Origin: RHKX01 sp035759925
GTDB lineage: Bacteria; Actinomycetota; Thermoleophilia; Solirubrobacterales; 70-9
Direction of reading: 5' to 3'
NCBI GenBank assembly: GCA_035759925.1
Contig: DASTTY010000045.1
Span: 1 to 64,000, forward strand
Length of the DNA stretch: 64,000 nucleotides
Made by a program: the position numbers and the translations under genes. How positions within the stretch are numbered: the stretch's first letter is position 1; each line of letters opens with the position of its first letter. Under the pieces are notes generated by a model, which saw only the letters and a program-made list of their open reading frames with translations, was not told the origin of the DNA and did no database searches. Below, piece by piece: positions 1-8,326 of the stretch.

Positions 1-213
1 ATCGAAACCCTGAACGCCGAAGCCGCCTACTTCATCGCCGAGGATGGAATGCGGACCGCCCTGATCTTCTTCGAGATGGAGGACTCGAGCGGGATCCCGC
101 CGGCGGCCGAGCCGTTCTTCTTCGGCTTCGACGCGGTGATCACGCTGGTGCCGGCGATGAACGCCGACGAGATGCGCGCCGGCGTCGCCAAGGCGATGGA
201 GGCTCGCGGTTAG
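1..213 (+). CDS. C-terminal end of an unrecognised small protein (partial)
   Basis: The frame is open from the first base of the window and ends at TAG 211-213, giving the last 70 residues of a protein whose start lies outside. The visible part has an aromatic stretch ending in EPFFFGFDAVI, followed by LVPAMNADEMRAGVAKAME, which resembles the end of small single-domain alpha/beta proteins. I see no catalytic motif and do not recognise the family. It converges on the cyclase gene on the other strand, 42 bases away. Confidence 0.6.
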   Translation: METLNAEAAYFIAEDGMRTALIFFEMEDSSGIPPAAEPFFFGFDAVITLVPAMNADEMRAGVAKAMEARG

Positions 214-255
214 GCACTGATTCCGGACCCGTGCCGTCGCGACGCGTGAGCCCAG

Positions 256-1131
256 CTAGAGGGTGAGCCGATATGCGACCTGCGTTCCGGCCTTGCCCTT
301 GAGCTCGAGCTCGACCCGGGTGCCGGCGCCCCCGGCGACGCCAGCCGCCACCCGCTCGGAGAGCACGATCTCGCCGCCGGCCGCCTGCCCCTGCAACCGC
401 GATGCCGTGTTGACGATGTCGCCGACAGCCGTGAAGTCGTAGAGCGCCCGCTGGCCGATGTTGCCGACGAAGGCCTCGCCGACGTCGAGGCCGATTCCCA
501 TCTCGACGAACGGCTTGGTCGCCGATCCATAGCCGACCGCGCGGAGCAGGCCGCGAGCATGGTCGAGCATCAGGACCGGCACGTCCCCGGACTCGATGCC
601 GGGCTGCAGCTCGGGGAGGTAGATCGCCATCACCTCGTCGCCGATCAGCTTGTCGATCACGGCCTCCGGGAAGAGGACGTCCTCGGCGCAACGGTAGAAG
701 CGTCGCAGCGACTCCGAGACCTCGCGCGGGTCGATCCCCTCTGAGCGTTCCGTGAAGCCGCGAAGGTCGGCGAACAGCACCCCGGTCTCCATGTGCATTC
801 CTCCGGGAGGCGAGAACTCGACGCACACGGAGCAGATCGTCGGGTTCTTGCGCGATGGCCGGTAACCAAGGGGGCCGGCGATGCGGCTTCCCGGCCCGGC
901 GAACGGAGCTCCGCAGATGCTGCAGCGCGGGCTGCTCGGCAGCGAGCGAAGGACCCGTCCCACCATGCCGCCGGCGCCCGTCGAGTGCAGGTTCCAGGCG
1001 ATCTTCCAATCCTCCGGCTGCAACGGCTCGCCGCCCTCGCGGCCCGCCTTCCGCCGCAGCGCCTGGATGCCGAGGCGTTGCCAGCGGGTGAGCCGGACCG
1101 GCTCGTCGCCCTCGTGATGCTCGTGGGCCAC
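256..1131 (-). CDS. Class III adenylate/guanylate cyclase with N-terminal zinc-finger-like segment
   Basis: A 291-residue protein predicted to make cyclic AMP (or GMP) from the nucleoside triphosphate. Residues 113-290 form the class III catalytic domain: FADLRGFT carries metal ligand D122, DKLIGDEVMAIY gives substrate lysine K161 and second metal ligand D165, and VGDIVNTASRLQ holds the transition-state Asn and Arg. Before it, C70-x2-C73 and C100-x2-C103 form a likely zinc knuckle. No membrane segment is visible, so it should be cytoplasmic. The GTG start at 1131 sits 7 bases after TAGGCT and is probably leaderless. Which nucleotide it uses, and what the cysteine module senses, cannot be read from the sequence. 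Confidence 0.88.
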   Translation of the reverse strand: MAHEHHEGDEPVRLTRWQRLGIQALRRKAGREGGEPLQPEDWKIAWNLHSTGAGGMVGRVLRSLPSSPRCSICGAPFAGPGSRIAGPLGYRPSRKNPTICSVCVEFSPPGGMHMETGVLFADLRGFTERSEGIDPREVSESLRRFYRCAEDVLFPEAVIDKLIGDEVMAIYLPELQPGIESGDVPVLMLDHARGLLRAVGYGSATKPFVEMGIGLDVGEAFVGNIGQRALYDFTAVGDIVNTASRLQGQAAGGEIVLSERVAAGVAGGAGTRVELELKGKAGTQVAYRLTL

Positions 1132-1138
1132 GAGGTCG

Positions 1139-1144
1139 AGCCTA
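1139..1144 (-). promoter_or_regulatory. -10 element of a leaderless promoter for the cyclase gene
   Basis: TAGGCT on the minus strand ends 7 bases before the GTG start, so transcription should begin at the start codon. The same arrangement recurs across the window. Confidence 0.45.
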
Positions 1145-1177
1145 CCCCCGGATCCTCCGCGAGTCGAAGCGTTCTGC

Positions 1178-3055
1178 TCAGGCGGGCGCCGGCAAGCGCT
1201 GCGCCTCGAGCTCGCGGGCGAGGGTCTCGGTGTCGTAGGGACCGATGTGGCGCTGCTCGCCGACGAAGAACGTCGGCGTTCCGCGCGCGCCGCTCGCCTC
1301 GGCGCTGACTACGTCCTCGCGGACCCGCTCGGCGCAGCGCCCCTCGGAGAGGTCGCGAACGAACTGCTCGACGTCGAGCCCGAGGTCCCCCGCGTAGCCG
1401 ACGAGATCGGCCCACTCGAGCTCGTCCTGGTGGCGGAAGAGCAGGTCGTGCATCTCCCAGAAGCGCCCCTGAGTCGCGGCGGCTTCAGCGGCCTGAGCCG
1501 CGACCTCGGCCTGCTCGTGGACGTCGGCGAGCGGGAGGTGCCGGAAGACGTAGCGGAGATCGTCGCCGAAGCGGTTGCGGAGGTCTCTCAGGACGCCGGT
1601 GGCGCGGCCGCAGAAGGGGCATTCGAAGTCGCCGTACTCGACGAGCGTGAGCGGCGCCCCGACCGGGCCGCGGATGTGATCGCGCTCGGGGTCGACGGCC
1701 ATGTCGAGCTTCCTCGGCAGCCCGGCTGTGCGCTCGCCGCGGAGGACGGCGGCGAGCTTGAAGACGACCCAGCCGACGCCGATCGCGATCGCGCCGGCCA
1801 TCAGCACTCCGACCGTGGCCTCGTCGCGCAGGGTCGGCGATGTGAACGCGAGCCCGGCGATCAGCAGCGAGACGGTGAAGCCGACCCCCGACAGGGCCGC
1901 GCCGCCGACGACCTGTCCGGACCCGACGCCCTGCGGCAGCTTCCCGAGGCCGAAGCGGACGGCGCCGAGCGCGCTGACGCCGATGCCGGCGAGCTTGCCG
2001 GCGACGAGGCCGAGGACGACGCCCCAGGTGACCGGTGAGGTCAACGCGTCGCCGAGCACACCGCCGCCGAGGTCGACCCCGGCATTGGCGAGCGCGAAGA
2101 CCGGCACGATCACGAAGCTCGTCCACGGGTGCATCACGGTCTGCAGGCGCTCGTTCAGGGAGACCGCCTTCTGGAGGCTCTGTCTCGCCTCGCGGCCGAC
2201 ATCGGGAAGCGGGGACTGCCGGAACGCCCGGAACCGGGACGCCGCGTGCTCGACCTGCTCGCGCTCCGGCGGCCGGGCCGTGATCAGAAGCCCGGCCGCC
2301 ATCCCCGCGATCGTCGGGTGCAGGCCAGATTCGACCGCGGCGACCCAGAGAACGGCGCCGACGATTGCATAGACGGAGCCGCGCCAGACCCGGAGGCGGC
2401 CGAGGACGACGATGATCACGAGACAGGCGACCCCGACCGCGACCGCGACGAGATCGATCGAGTCGGAGTAGACGGCGCCGATCACGGCGATCGCGGCGAT
2501 GTCGTCGGCGATCGTCAACGTCAGCAGGAAGACGCGCAGCTGGGTCGGGCAATCCGGGCCGACGAGCGCGAGCGCGCCGAGCAGGAACGCCGTGTCGGTC
2601 CCGATCACCACGCCCCAGCCGTCCGCCGCCTCGCCGGAGGGGTTGAGCGCGAGATACAGCAGCGCGGGCAGCACCATGCCGCCGACTGCGGCGATCCCGG
2701 GAATGACGAGCCGGCGGCGCTCGGTGAGCTCGCCCATCGACAGCTCACGGCGGATCTCCAGTCCGATCACGAAGAAGAAGGCCGCCATCAGCCCGTCGTC
2801 GACCCAGTGGGCGAGATCGAGGCTGAGCTCGTCGCCGCCGATCCGGATCGACAGGTCGGTGCTCCAGAGCGACTGGTAGGAGTCCGAGAGCGGGGAGTTC
2901 GCCCAGACGAGCGCGATCGCCGTCGCCGCCAGCAGCAGACCGGCGCTGCCCGCCTCTGTGCTGAGGAAGCTGCGGAGCGGCGCCGCCAGGGCCGCGAGCA
3001 GCTCCCGCCGGCGGGGGACGCTCTGATCGGGGACATGCGCGGCGCCGGCCTCCAC
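1178..3055 (-). CDS. nhaA: NhaA Na+/H+ antiporter fused to a DsbA-like thioredoxin domain
   Basis: The first ~430 residues are an NhaA-type antiporter that exchanges cytoplasmic Na+ for external protons: typical segments are AAFFFVIGLEIRRELSMGEL, GTDTAFLLGALALVGP and LTIADDIAAIAVI, the last with the paired aspartates of the ion site. After a short linker, ~180 residues form a thioredoxin/DsbA-like domain with the CxxC in VEYGDFECPFCGRATG and the cis-proline loop GARGTPTFFVGEQ. The frame runs open far upstream, but that part only mirrors the opposite gene; GTG at 3055 is the start just before recognisable NhaA sequence. NhaA-thioredoxin fusions are known in Actinobacteria; the redox role is unproven. 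Confidence 0.9.
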   Translation of the reverse strand: MEAGAAHVPDQSVPRRRELLAALAAPLRSFLSTEAGSAGLLLAATAIALVWANSPLSDSYQSLWSTDLSIRIGGDELSLDLAHWVDDGLMAAFFFVIGLEIRRELSMGELTERRRLVIPGIAAVGGMVLPALLYLALNPSGEAADGWGVVIGTDTAFLLGALALVGPDCPTQLRVFLLTLTIADDIAAIAVIGAVYSDSIDLVAVAVGVACLVIIVVLGRLRVWRGSVYAIVGAVLWVAAVESGLHPTIAGMAAGLLITARPPEREQVEHAASRFRAFRQSPLPDVGREARQSLQKAVSLNERLQTVMHPWTSFVIVPVFALANAGVDLGGGVLGDALTSPVTWGVVLGLVAGKLAGIGVSALGAVRFGLGKLPQGVGSGQVVGGAALSGVGFTVSLLIAGLAFTSPTLRDEATVGVLMAGAIAIGVGWVVFKLAAVLRGERTAGLPRKLDMAVDPERDHIRGPVGAPLTLVEYGDFECPFCGRATGVLRDLRNRFGDDLRYVFRHLPLADVHEQAEVAAQAAEAAATQGRFWEMHDLLFRHQDELEWADLVGYAGDLGLDVEQFVRDLSEGRCAERVREDVVSAEASGARGTPTFFVGEQRHIGPYDTETLARELEAQRLPAPA

Positions 3056-3121
3056 GCTCTCGATCCTAGGGGCGGGCCCAGGCGGGAGGGCGGCTCCGCA
3101 AGGGCGGCGGCAGCGAGGTCG

Positions 3122-3127
3122 TAGCCT
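3122..3127 (+). promoter_or_regulatory. -10 element of a leaderless promoter for the LLM-hemerythrin gene
   Basis: TAGCCT is followed by 6 bases and then the GTG start at 3134, leaving no room for a ribosome binding site. Confidence 0.45.
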
Positions 3128-3133
3128 GCCGGC

Positions 3134-4681
3134 GTGATCGATTACGGCCACGAGCTTCAGTTCGGGATCTTCTCGATGCCCTCCGCCGAGCGCCCCGGCC
3201 AGGCGATCGCGGCTGCAAAGCTCGCCGACGTCGTCGGCCTCGACCTGGTGACGTTCCAGGACCATCCCTACCAGGCGCGGTTCCTCGACACCTGGACCCT
3301 GCTCTCCTACCTGGCGGCCGAGACCGAGACCGTGCGGCTGGCTCCGAACGTGGCCAACCTGCCGCTCCGCAATCCGGCCGTGCTGGCGCGAAGCGTCGCC
3401 AGCCTCGACATCCTCAGCGGCGGCCGGATCGAGCTCGGGCTTGGCGCCGGGGCGTTCTGGGACGCGATCGCTGCGATGGGAGGCGAGCGGCTGTCGCCGG
3501 GGGAGAGCGTCGATGCGCTCGCGGAGGCCGTCGACGTGATCCGGGCGATCTGGGACACCGGGGAGCGCTCCGCCCGCGTCGACGGCACCCATCACCGCCT
3601 CGCCGGGGCGCACCCGGGACCGGCGCCGGCGCACGACGTCGAGATCTGGCTCGGCGCCTACAAGCCGCGGATGCTGCGGCTTACCGGAGCGAAGGCGGAC
3701 GGCTGGATACCGAGCGTCGGCTACGCGCCGATCGCCGAGCTCGGCGAGATGTGCGCGGTGATCGACGAAGGCGCCGAGCGGGCGGGGCGCCGGCCCGGCG
3801 ACATCCGGCGGATGCTCAACGTCGGCTCCGTCGGCGGCGAGACGTTTCCATCCGGCGAGTCGTCGAGCTGGCCCGAGCAGCTCGCCGAGCTCGCGCTCGA
3901 GACCGGGATCAGCGCGTTCATCCTCGCGGCCGACGAGGAGCCGGCGATCCGCGCCTGGGCCGAGGAGACCGCGCCGCGGACTCGGGAGCTCGTCGAAGCC
4001 GAGCGGTCGCGGCCGGGGAGCGGCCGGGCGACGGCATCCGCGGTGTCGGCGGGCGACGCCGACGGGGTGGCCCCGGGCGGTGGTCTCGAAGTCACGCCTA
4101 CGCCTGACGATGGCGTCCGCCTCAGCTCCGAGGCGGTCTGGGACGAGAGCGAACGTCCGCACGGGCCGGATCCGGACCTCGCCCGGGAGTACAGCCCCGA
4201 TGAGCAGGCTGCCGGGCGGCACCTCGTCGACGTCCACGACATGCTCCGCGCCGAGCTCGCCCGGCTGCGCGACCTGATCGAACAGGTCGATCAGGGAACG
4301 ACGAACGCCGCCGCGGTCCGCTCCTACCTGAACCGGATGGCGATCCGGCAGAACAACTGGACGCTCGGCACCTTCTGCGAGACCTATTGCGGCAACGTCA
4401 CCCGCCACCACACGCTCGAGGACCGCAGCGTCTTCCCGCATCTGCGTCGCGGCGACGCGCGCCTCGCGGCCGTCCTCGACCGGCTCGGCGAGGAGCACGA
4501 GGCGATCGCCGAGATCCTCGAGCGGGTCGACGAGGCGCTGATCGACCTCGTCTCGTCGGAACCGGAGGGGATGGCGGAGCTGCACGCCGCTGTCGACCTC
4601 CTCACCGACGCGATGAACTCGCACTTCTCCTACGAGGAGCGCGAGCTGACCGAGCCGCTGGCCCGGCTCGGCTTCTACTGA
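3134..4681 (+). CDS. Luciferase-like monooxygenase fused to a hemerythrin HHE domain
   Basis: Residues 1-~300 are a luciferase-like (LLM, FMN- or F420-dependent) oxidoreductase: GLDLVTFQDHPYQ, the block from LAPNVANLPLRNPAVLAR to DILSGGRIELGLGAG, and the conserved ADGWIPS. A Pro/Gly/Asp-rich linker (~300-355) leads to a C-terminal hemerythrin-type four-helix domain (~360-515) with likely iron ligands in VDVH(368)DML, RHHTLEDRSVFPHL, GEEHEAIAEIL and SHFSYEERELTEPL. The enzyme would oxidise or reduce a small molecule while the diiron domain binds O2 or a related ligand; the substrate is unknown. The GTG start is leaderless. Its last 7 bases overlap the end of the convergent permease gene. Confidence 0.85.
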   Translation: MIDYGHELQFGIFSMPSAERPGQAIAAAKLADVVGLDLVTFQDHPYQARFLDTWTLLSYLAAETETVRLAPNVANLPLRNPAVLARSVASLDILSGGRIELGLGAGAFWDAIAAMGGERLSPGESVDALAEAVDVIRAIWDTGERSARVDGTHHRLAGAHPGPAPAHDVEIWLGAYKPRMLRLTGAKADGWIPSVGYAPIAELGEMCAVIDEGAERAGRRPGDIRRMLNVGSVGGETFPSGESSSWPEQLAELALETGISAFILAADEEPAIRAWAEETAPRTRELVEAERSRPGSGRATASAVSAGDADGVAPGGGLEVTPTPDDGVRLSSEAVWDESERPHGPDPDLAREYSPDEQAAGRHLVDVHDMLRAELARLRDLIEQVDQGTTNAAAVRSYLNRMAIRQNNWTLGTFCETYCGNVTRHHTLEDRSVFPHLRRGDARLAAVLDRLGEEHEAIAEILERVDEALIDLVSSEPEGMAELHAAVDLLTDAMNSHFSYEERELTEPLARLGFY

Positions 4682-5466
4682 GCGGGCTGTCCGGCGCCGT
4701 CGCCACGGTCGCGGAGCTGCTCGGCGGCGGTGAAGAAGTTGCGATAGGCGAGGGTCGTTGCCGTCAGGGCCGAGATCGCTACGGCGCCGAGCAGCACGTA
4801 GAGGAGGATGAGCTGGAGGCGGACGGCGTCGGTCGGGTCGGCGCCGGCGAGCAGCATGCCGACCATCGTGCCGGGGAAGAAGATCAGTCCGGTCGTCTTC
4901 GTCGAGTCGACGAGGGCGATGGTCCCCGAGCGGAGGGCCCGGCGGACGCTCGGTGCGGCGGCCCGACGGGAGGTCGCGCCGAGCGCGAGCGTCGCCTCGA
5001 TCCGCGGCGCCTCGGTTCGCATCTCGTCCCCGAGCCGGTTCAGCGCCACCGCCGAGGCGGTCATCGCGTTGCCGATCACCATCCCGCCGACCGGCACCAG
5101 GTAGCGCGGCTCAGCCGGGAAGATCCCGAGCCCGAGGACGAGACCGAGCGTCGCCGTCGCCGACAGAGCGAGCGCGATCAGCAGCGGCGTCAACGCTCCC
5201 GGGACGTGCCGCGCCCGTGCCCGTGCCGTGAACGCGCCGAAAACGACCATGACCGCGAGCAGGGCGAGGACGAGGAGCAGGCTGTCCTCATCGAAGATCG
5301 CCGTGATCACGAAGCCGATCGCGGTCAGCTGCACGAAGCTGCGGACGACCGCGGTCCCGATGTCGGCCTCGAGCCCGGCGCCGCGCCAGCGCGAGATCGC
5401 GGCCGCGATCGCGACGAGGACGAGCGAAGCCGCGACCTCGCCGATCGTGACGTCGATGCCGGTCAC
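4675..5466 (-). CDS. fetB: FetB/YbbM-family ABC transporter permease (metal export type)
   Basis: A 263-residue membrane protein of the UPF0014/FetB family with about seven hydrophobic segments and the conserved stretches VPVGGMVIGNAMTAS, RIEATLALGATSRRA and STKTTGLIFFPGTMVGMLLAG. E. coli FetAB is implicated in iron export under oxidative stress; the same role here is inference. The GTG start at 5466 overlaps the stop of the ATPase gene (GTGA), so the pair should be translationally coupled. Confidence 0.83.
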   Translation of the reverse strand: MTGIDVTIGEVAASLVLVAIAAAISRWRGAGLEADIGTAVVRSFVQLTAIGFVITAIFDEDSLLLVLALLAVMVVFGAFTARARARHVPGALTPLLIALALSATATLGLVLGLGIFPAEPRYLVPVGGMVIGNAMTASAVALNRLGDEMRTEAPRIEATLALGATSRRAAAPSVRRALRSGTIALVDSTKTTGLIFFPGTMVGMLLAGADPTDAVRLQLILLYVLLGAVAISALTATTLAYRNFFTAAEQLRDRGDGAGQPAQ

Positions 5467-6119
5467 GCCAGCATTCCCGCCGCCGCACCCTGATCGACCA
5501 GCCGTCCGGCGTCGATCCGGACGACCCACTCGGCCAGTCGCCGCGCCTGCTCGGGGTCGTGGGTAACGATCACGATCGAGTTGCCGAGCTTGCGGTGCAG
5601 GTCGACGACCGTGCGCTCGACCGAGTCACGGGCATGCTCGTCGAGTGCCGATGTCGGCTCGTCGAGGAGCAGCACGTCCGGCTCCGTCGCCAGCGCCCGC
5701 GCGATCATCGTCCGCTGCTGCTCGCCGACCGAGAGACGCTCGACGTCGCGGTCGGCGAACGAGCCGCCGAGGCCGGCAAGGCCGAGCAGCCGGTCGAGGT
5801 CGGGGTCGCGGTCGCTCAGTCCGGCGGCGAAGCCGATGTTGTCGGCGACCGTGCCGTCGAGCAGGGCCGGGAGCTGAGGCACGAGCGCGACCTCGCGGCG
5901 AAGCTGCAGCGGGTCGAGCTCGCGGGTATCGGTTCCGCGGAACCTGACCACGCCCTGGTCGGGATCGGAGAGCCGGTCGAGCAGCCGCAGCAGCGTCGAC
6001 TTCCCCGAGCCCGACGGACCGACGACGGCGCTGACGCCTTCCGGGAAGCGGGCCGAGAGCTCGACCAGGACCGGCTCGCCGCCACGTCGCAGCGACACGC
6101 GCTCGAGCTCGAACAGCAT
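5463..6119 (-). CDS. fetA: FetA-like ABC transporter ATP-binding protein
   Basis: A 218-residue ABC ATPase: Walker A GPSGSGKST (~residues 35-43), Q-loop region VALVPQLPALL, signature LSVGEQQR, Walker B VLLLDEP, D-loop SALDEHARD and switch histidine VTHDPEQ. It should power the permease encoded immediately downstream, with which it forms a two-gene operon. ATG at 6119 follows GATAAT by 6 bases, so the transcript is probably leaderless. Family placement rests mainly on pairing with the UPF0014 permease. Confidence 0.85.
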   Translation of the reverse strand: MLFELERVSLRRGGEPVLVELSARFPEGVSAVVGPSGSGKSTLLRLLDRLSDPDQGVVRFRGTDTRELDPLQLRREVALVPQLPALLDGTVADNIGFAAGLSDRDPDLDRLLGLAGLGGSFADRDVERLSVGEQQRTMIARALATEPDVLLLDEPTSALDEHARDSVERTVVDLHRKLGNSIVIVTHDPEQARRLAEWVVRIDAGRLVDQGAAAGMLA

Positions 6120-6125
6120 CGCGCC

Positions 6126-6131
6126 ATTATC
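6126..6131 (-). promoter_or_regulatory. -10 element of a leaderless promoter for fetAB
   Basis: GATAAT on the minus strand, five of six matches to the sigma-70-type consensus, lies 6 bases before the ATG. Confidence 0.45.
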
Positions 6132-6194
6132 GGACGGCCGGCGGCGCGGCCGCGGCTGGCTGTGCGGATTCGCTTGGCGTCGTCCGCCCCGGCG

Positions 6195-6554
6195 TCAGCC
6201 GCCGAGGTCCGCGGTGGCCTCCTGGAACTGGCCCATCCCGCGGGCCAGCGACTCGCCGGTCACGGCCGGCACGATCCCGAGCCGGTCGACGATCATCCCG
6301 ACCCGCGCCTGCAACCTCTCGAACTCGGGACTGCGGAGGATCTCGTCGAGCTGAGCGGGCTCGCCCCGGAGGATGATGAAGCCGTTGAGATCGCCGCCGT
6401 GCGGCTGCAGGAACCACGGCTCGAAGCTCTCGAGCTTGCCGTCCTGCTGGAGCTTGGCGTAGTACTCGATCGACTCGTTGAAGACCGACACGGCCTTCTC
6501 CTCGCGGCCCCGTACGACCTCACCCCACCCCAGGAACAAAGCGTCGTCAGACAT
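6195..6554 (-). CDS. Conserved hypothetical protein, probably a dimeric alpha+beta barrel
   Basis: A 119-residue soluble protein starting FLGWGEVVRGREEKAVSVF, followed by ESFEPWFLQPHGGDLNGFI and ILRGEPAQLDEIL. This pattern of a short strand, a helix with a conserved Glu/Tyr pair, then strands carrying HGG resembles small ferredoxin-like alpha+beta proteins. No catalytic residues are evident and I assign no function. ATG at 6554 has a good ribosome binding site (GGAGAGGAG about 7 bases upstream). It is read the same way as fetAB, 75 bases upstream of that pair's start. Confidence 0.7.
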   Translation of the reverse strand: MSDDALFLGWGEVVRGREEKAVSVFNESIEYYAKLQQDGKLESFEPWFLQPHGGDLNGFIILRGEPAQLDEILRSPEFERLQARVGMIVDRLGIVPAVTGESLARGMGQFQEATADLGG

Positions 6555-6635
6555 CAGTTTCTCCTCTCCTCGGTCCTGTCGAACCTACTCCTCCGCCAGT
6601 CCGCTGTCGAGTCGATGCCCGCTTTGGTTTTCGCC

Positions 6636-6660
6636 GGTTGACAGCGCCCCGTGCGGGTAA
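6636..6660 (+). promoter_or_regulatory. SigB/SigF-type stress promoter upstream of the DUF6131 gene
   Basis: GGTTG, a 14-base spacer, then GGGTAA. This fits the actinobacterial stress-sigma pattern (about GNNT-N14-16-GGGTA) and places the transcript start roughly 19 bases before the ATG. Similar sites precede three other genes here. Confidence 0.42.
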
Positions 6661-6685
6661 CGGGAGCCTTGGAAAGGAGCGAGCA

Positions 6686-6841
6686 ATGATCATTCTCGGA
6701 ATCGTCCTGCTGGTCATCGGCGCGATTGCGAACATCGGGATCCTCTGGGTGATCGGCGCGATTCTCGTCGTGCTCGGTCTCATCTTCTGGATTCTCGGCG
6801 CAATGGGCCGGGCCGTCGGCGGCAGGCCCCACTACTACTGA
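6686..6841 (+). CDS. DUF6131-type small membrane protein
   Basis: Only 51 residues, almost all hydrophobic: two membrane helices (IILGIVLLVIGAIANI and WVIGAILVVLGLIFWILG) and a short polar tail ending HYY. This matches the small DUF6131-type proteins of Actinobacteria, which have no established function. AAAGGAG sits about 7 bases before the ATG. The upstream GGTTG-N14-GGGTAA suggests control by a general-stress sigma factor, and a long hairpin follows the stop codon. Confidence 0.75.
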   Translation: MIILGIVLLVIGAIANIGILWVIGAILVVLGLIFWILGAMGRAVGGRPHYY

Positions 6842-6850
6842 CGCCGGCCT

Positions 6851-6894
6851 GCCGGACAGCGCGGGAGGCCCGCACTTCCCGCGCGACGTCCGGC
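6851..6894 (+). terminator. Long nested hairpin after the DUF6131 gene
   Basis: An outer stem (GCCGGAC 6851-6857 with GTCCGGC 6888-6894) encloses an inner perfect 8-bp stem (GCGCGGGA 6859-6866 with TCCCGCGC 6877-6884). No T-run follows, so it may stall polymerase or protect the 3' end rather than act as a classical terminator. Confidence 0.5.
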
Positions 6895-6906
6895 GCCCGT
6901 CCCGTT

Positions 6907-8301
6907 GTGGGACGCTGCCGGCTGTTGACCCGCAGTCAAGAGACCGGCGAGGGATGCGGCTACTGGCCGCAGCCGTGGACCTGCGAGGACGGAGGTCCGC
7001 GGAGGTGGGGCGTCGCCGGCGTTCCGGGGCTCGACATCCAGCCCGGCGAGGGGCTACGCCTGGCGGCGGTCGCCGAAGCGTTCGCGACCGACGCGATCGT
7101 CCGCCGCGAGCCTGGTGAGCTGTACGCGCTCCGCCACCGCGTCCCGATCCGGAGGATCCATACGACGCCCGTTCCCGCCTGGGCCGAGCGCCTCGATCCG
7201 GAGTCGCTCGCGGTAACGGCACGAACGCCGCCGCTTCCCGGCGGGCCGTTCTGGCCGGGTGGGATCGCGGCCCACGCGAGCGGCGACCTCCACCTCGTCT
7301 TCGGTCGGTGGGCACACCGGCTCAGCCCTGAGCTCGACGTCCTCGCCTCGCACCGGCTCCCGGTCGATCGCCCGCACAACTCCTTCGTCGTCCTCGACGG
7401 CGGCGAGCTCGTGACGAAGGATTGCGACGCTCCGGCGGGCCGGGCACCCTCGACCGTCTCCGTGCTCGATCCGGAGACGCTCGCCCCGATGGCGGCACCG
7501 CTCGAGCTGCCGGAGCCCGCGATCGCGCGCCTCTCCTCCGACGGCGAGACGGTGATCGCGGTCGGCGCGACCACCGTCTTCCGGCTCCACCTCGACCGCG
7601 ACGCCGGACGGCTCGTGATCGACGAAACCTGGCAGCCGGCCTACGGGCCGGCCCCGGGAAGGAGCTACGGCTGGGACCCGGTGATCGCCGACGAGCACGT
7701 CCTCTGGATGGATCAGGGCCGCAACCGGACCGATCGGACGATGCTCGGCAGCGGCGAGTCCCCCGACCCGGTCCGCATCTGGTGGGCGCGACGCGACGAC
7801 GGGGCGATCCGCTCGGCCGAGGTGAGCGGGCTTCCGTACGGAACCGTGTCGAACCCGCCGGCCTGGGATCCGTCCGGCCGCGTCGTCGTCGCCTATGACG
7901 CCGGCAACGCGGTCGTTCGCGCCTGGCGGCTGACCGGCGACGAGCTCGATCCGCTCTGGCGTCGCGACGGGCTCGCCCACGCCGGCCACCTGATCGTCTA
8001 CCCGGACACCCGCGAGCTGGTCGTCGGCGACTGGCAGGACCTCGAGCTGATGCGCAGGCGTGGGATCCGGCCGCTGACCCGCGTGGTCGGCCAGGTCGGC
8101 TCCCGCTTCGCGGCGGCCCGCCGGGCGTCGCTTCGGACCGGCTCCGACGGCCTCGTCGTCCTCGACCTCGACAGCGGCGCCGAGAAGGCCCGGGTCGGCA
8201 TCCCGTCGTCGTCGCAGGGTTTCCTGTTCCCGGCGCCGGGGTTCGGCCGCGACGTCTACTACCAGTCGATCACGACGATCGCCCGCATCGCCGTGAGCTG
8301 A
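6907..8301 (+). CDS. Hypothetical protein, beta-propeller-like
   Basis: A protein of about 464 residues with repeated short strand motifs typical of a propeller (GDLHLVFGRWAHRLSPEL, STVSVLDPETL, ETVIAVGATTVFRLHLD, VVVAYDAGNAVVRAW, ELVVGDWQDLELM, GLVVLDLDSGAEKARV). No signal peptide or catalytic motif is visible, so no function is assigned. The start is uncertain: GTG at 6907 is used, but an internal start before the conserved part from about residue 15 is equally possible. Its end faces the VIT-family gene 25 bases away. Confidence 0.6.
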   Translation: MGRCRLLTRSQETGEGCGYWPQPWTCEDGGPRRWGVAGVPGLDIQPGEGLRLAAVAEAFATDAIVRREPGELYALRHRVPIRRIHTTPVPAWAERLDPESLAVTARTPPLPGGPFWPGGIAAHASGDLHLVFGRWAHRLSPELDVLASHRLPVDRPHNSFVVLDGGELVTKDCDAPAGRAPSTVSVLDPETLAPMAAPLELPEPAIARLSSDGETVIAVGATTVFRLHLDRDAGRLVIDETWQPAYGPAPGRSYGWDPVIADEHVLWMDQGRNRTDRTMLGSGESPDPVRIWWARRDDGAIRSAEVSGLPYGTVSNPPAWDPSGRVVVAYDAGNAVVRAWRLTGDELDPLWRRDGLAHAGHLIVYPDTRELVVGDWQDLELMRRRGIRPLTRVVGQVGSRFAAARRASLRTGSDGLVVLDLDSGAEKARVGIPSSSQGFLFPAPGFGRDVYYQSITTIARIAVS

Positions 8302-8326
8302 GCCGCCGACAATCGAGATGGCGAAA

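Noticed and set aside
3056..4624. Upstream extension of the NhaA frame to position 4624
   Set aside because: It only mirrors the opposite LLM-hemerythrin gene and shows no domain; NhaA begins near 3055.
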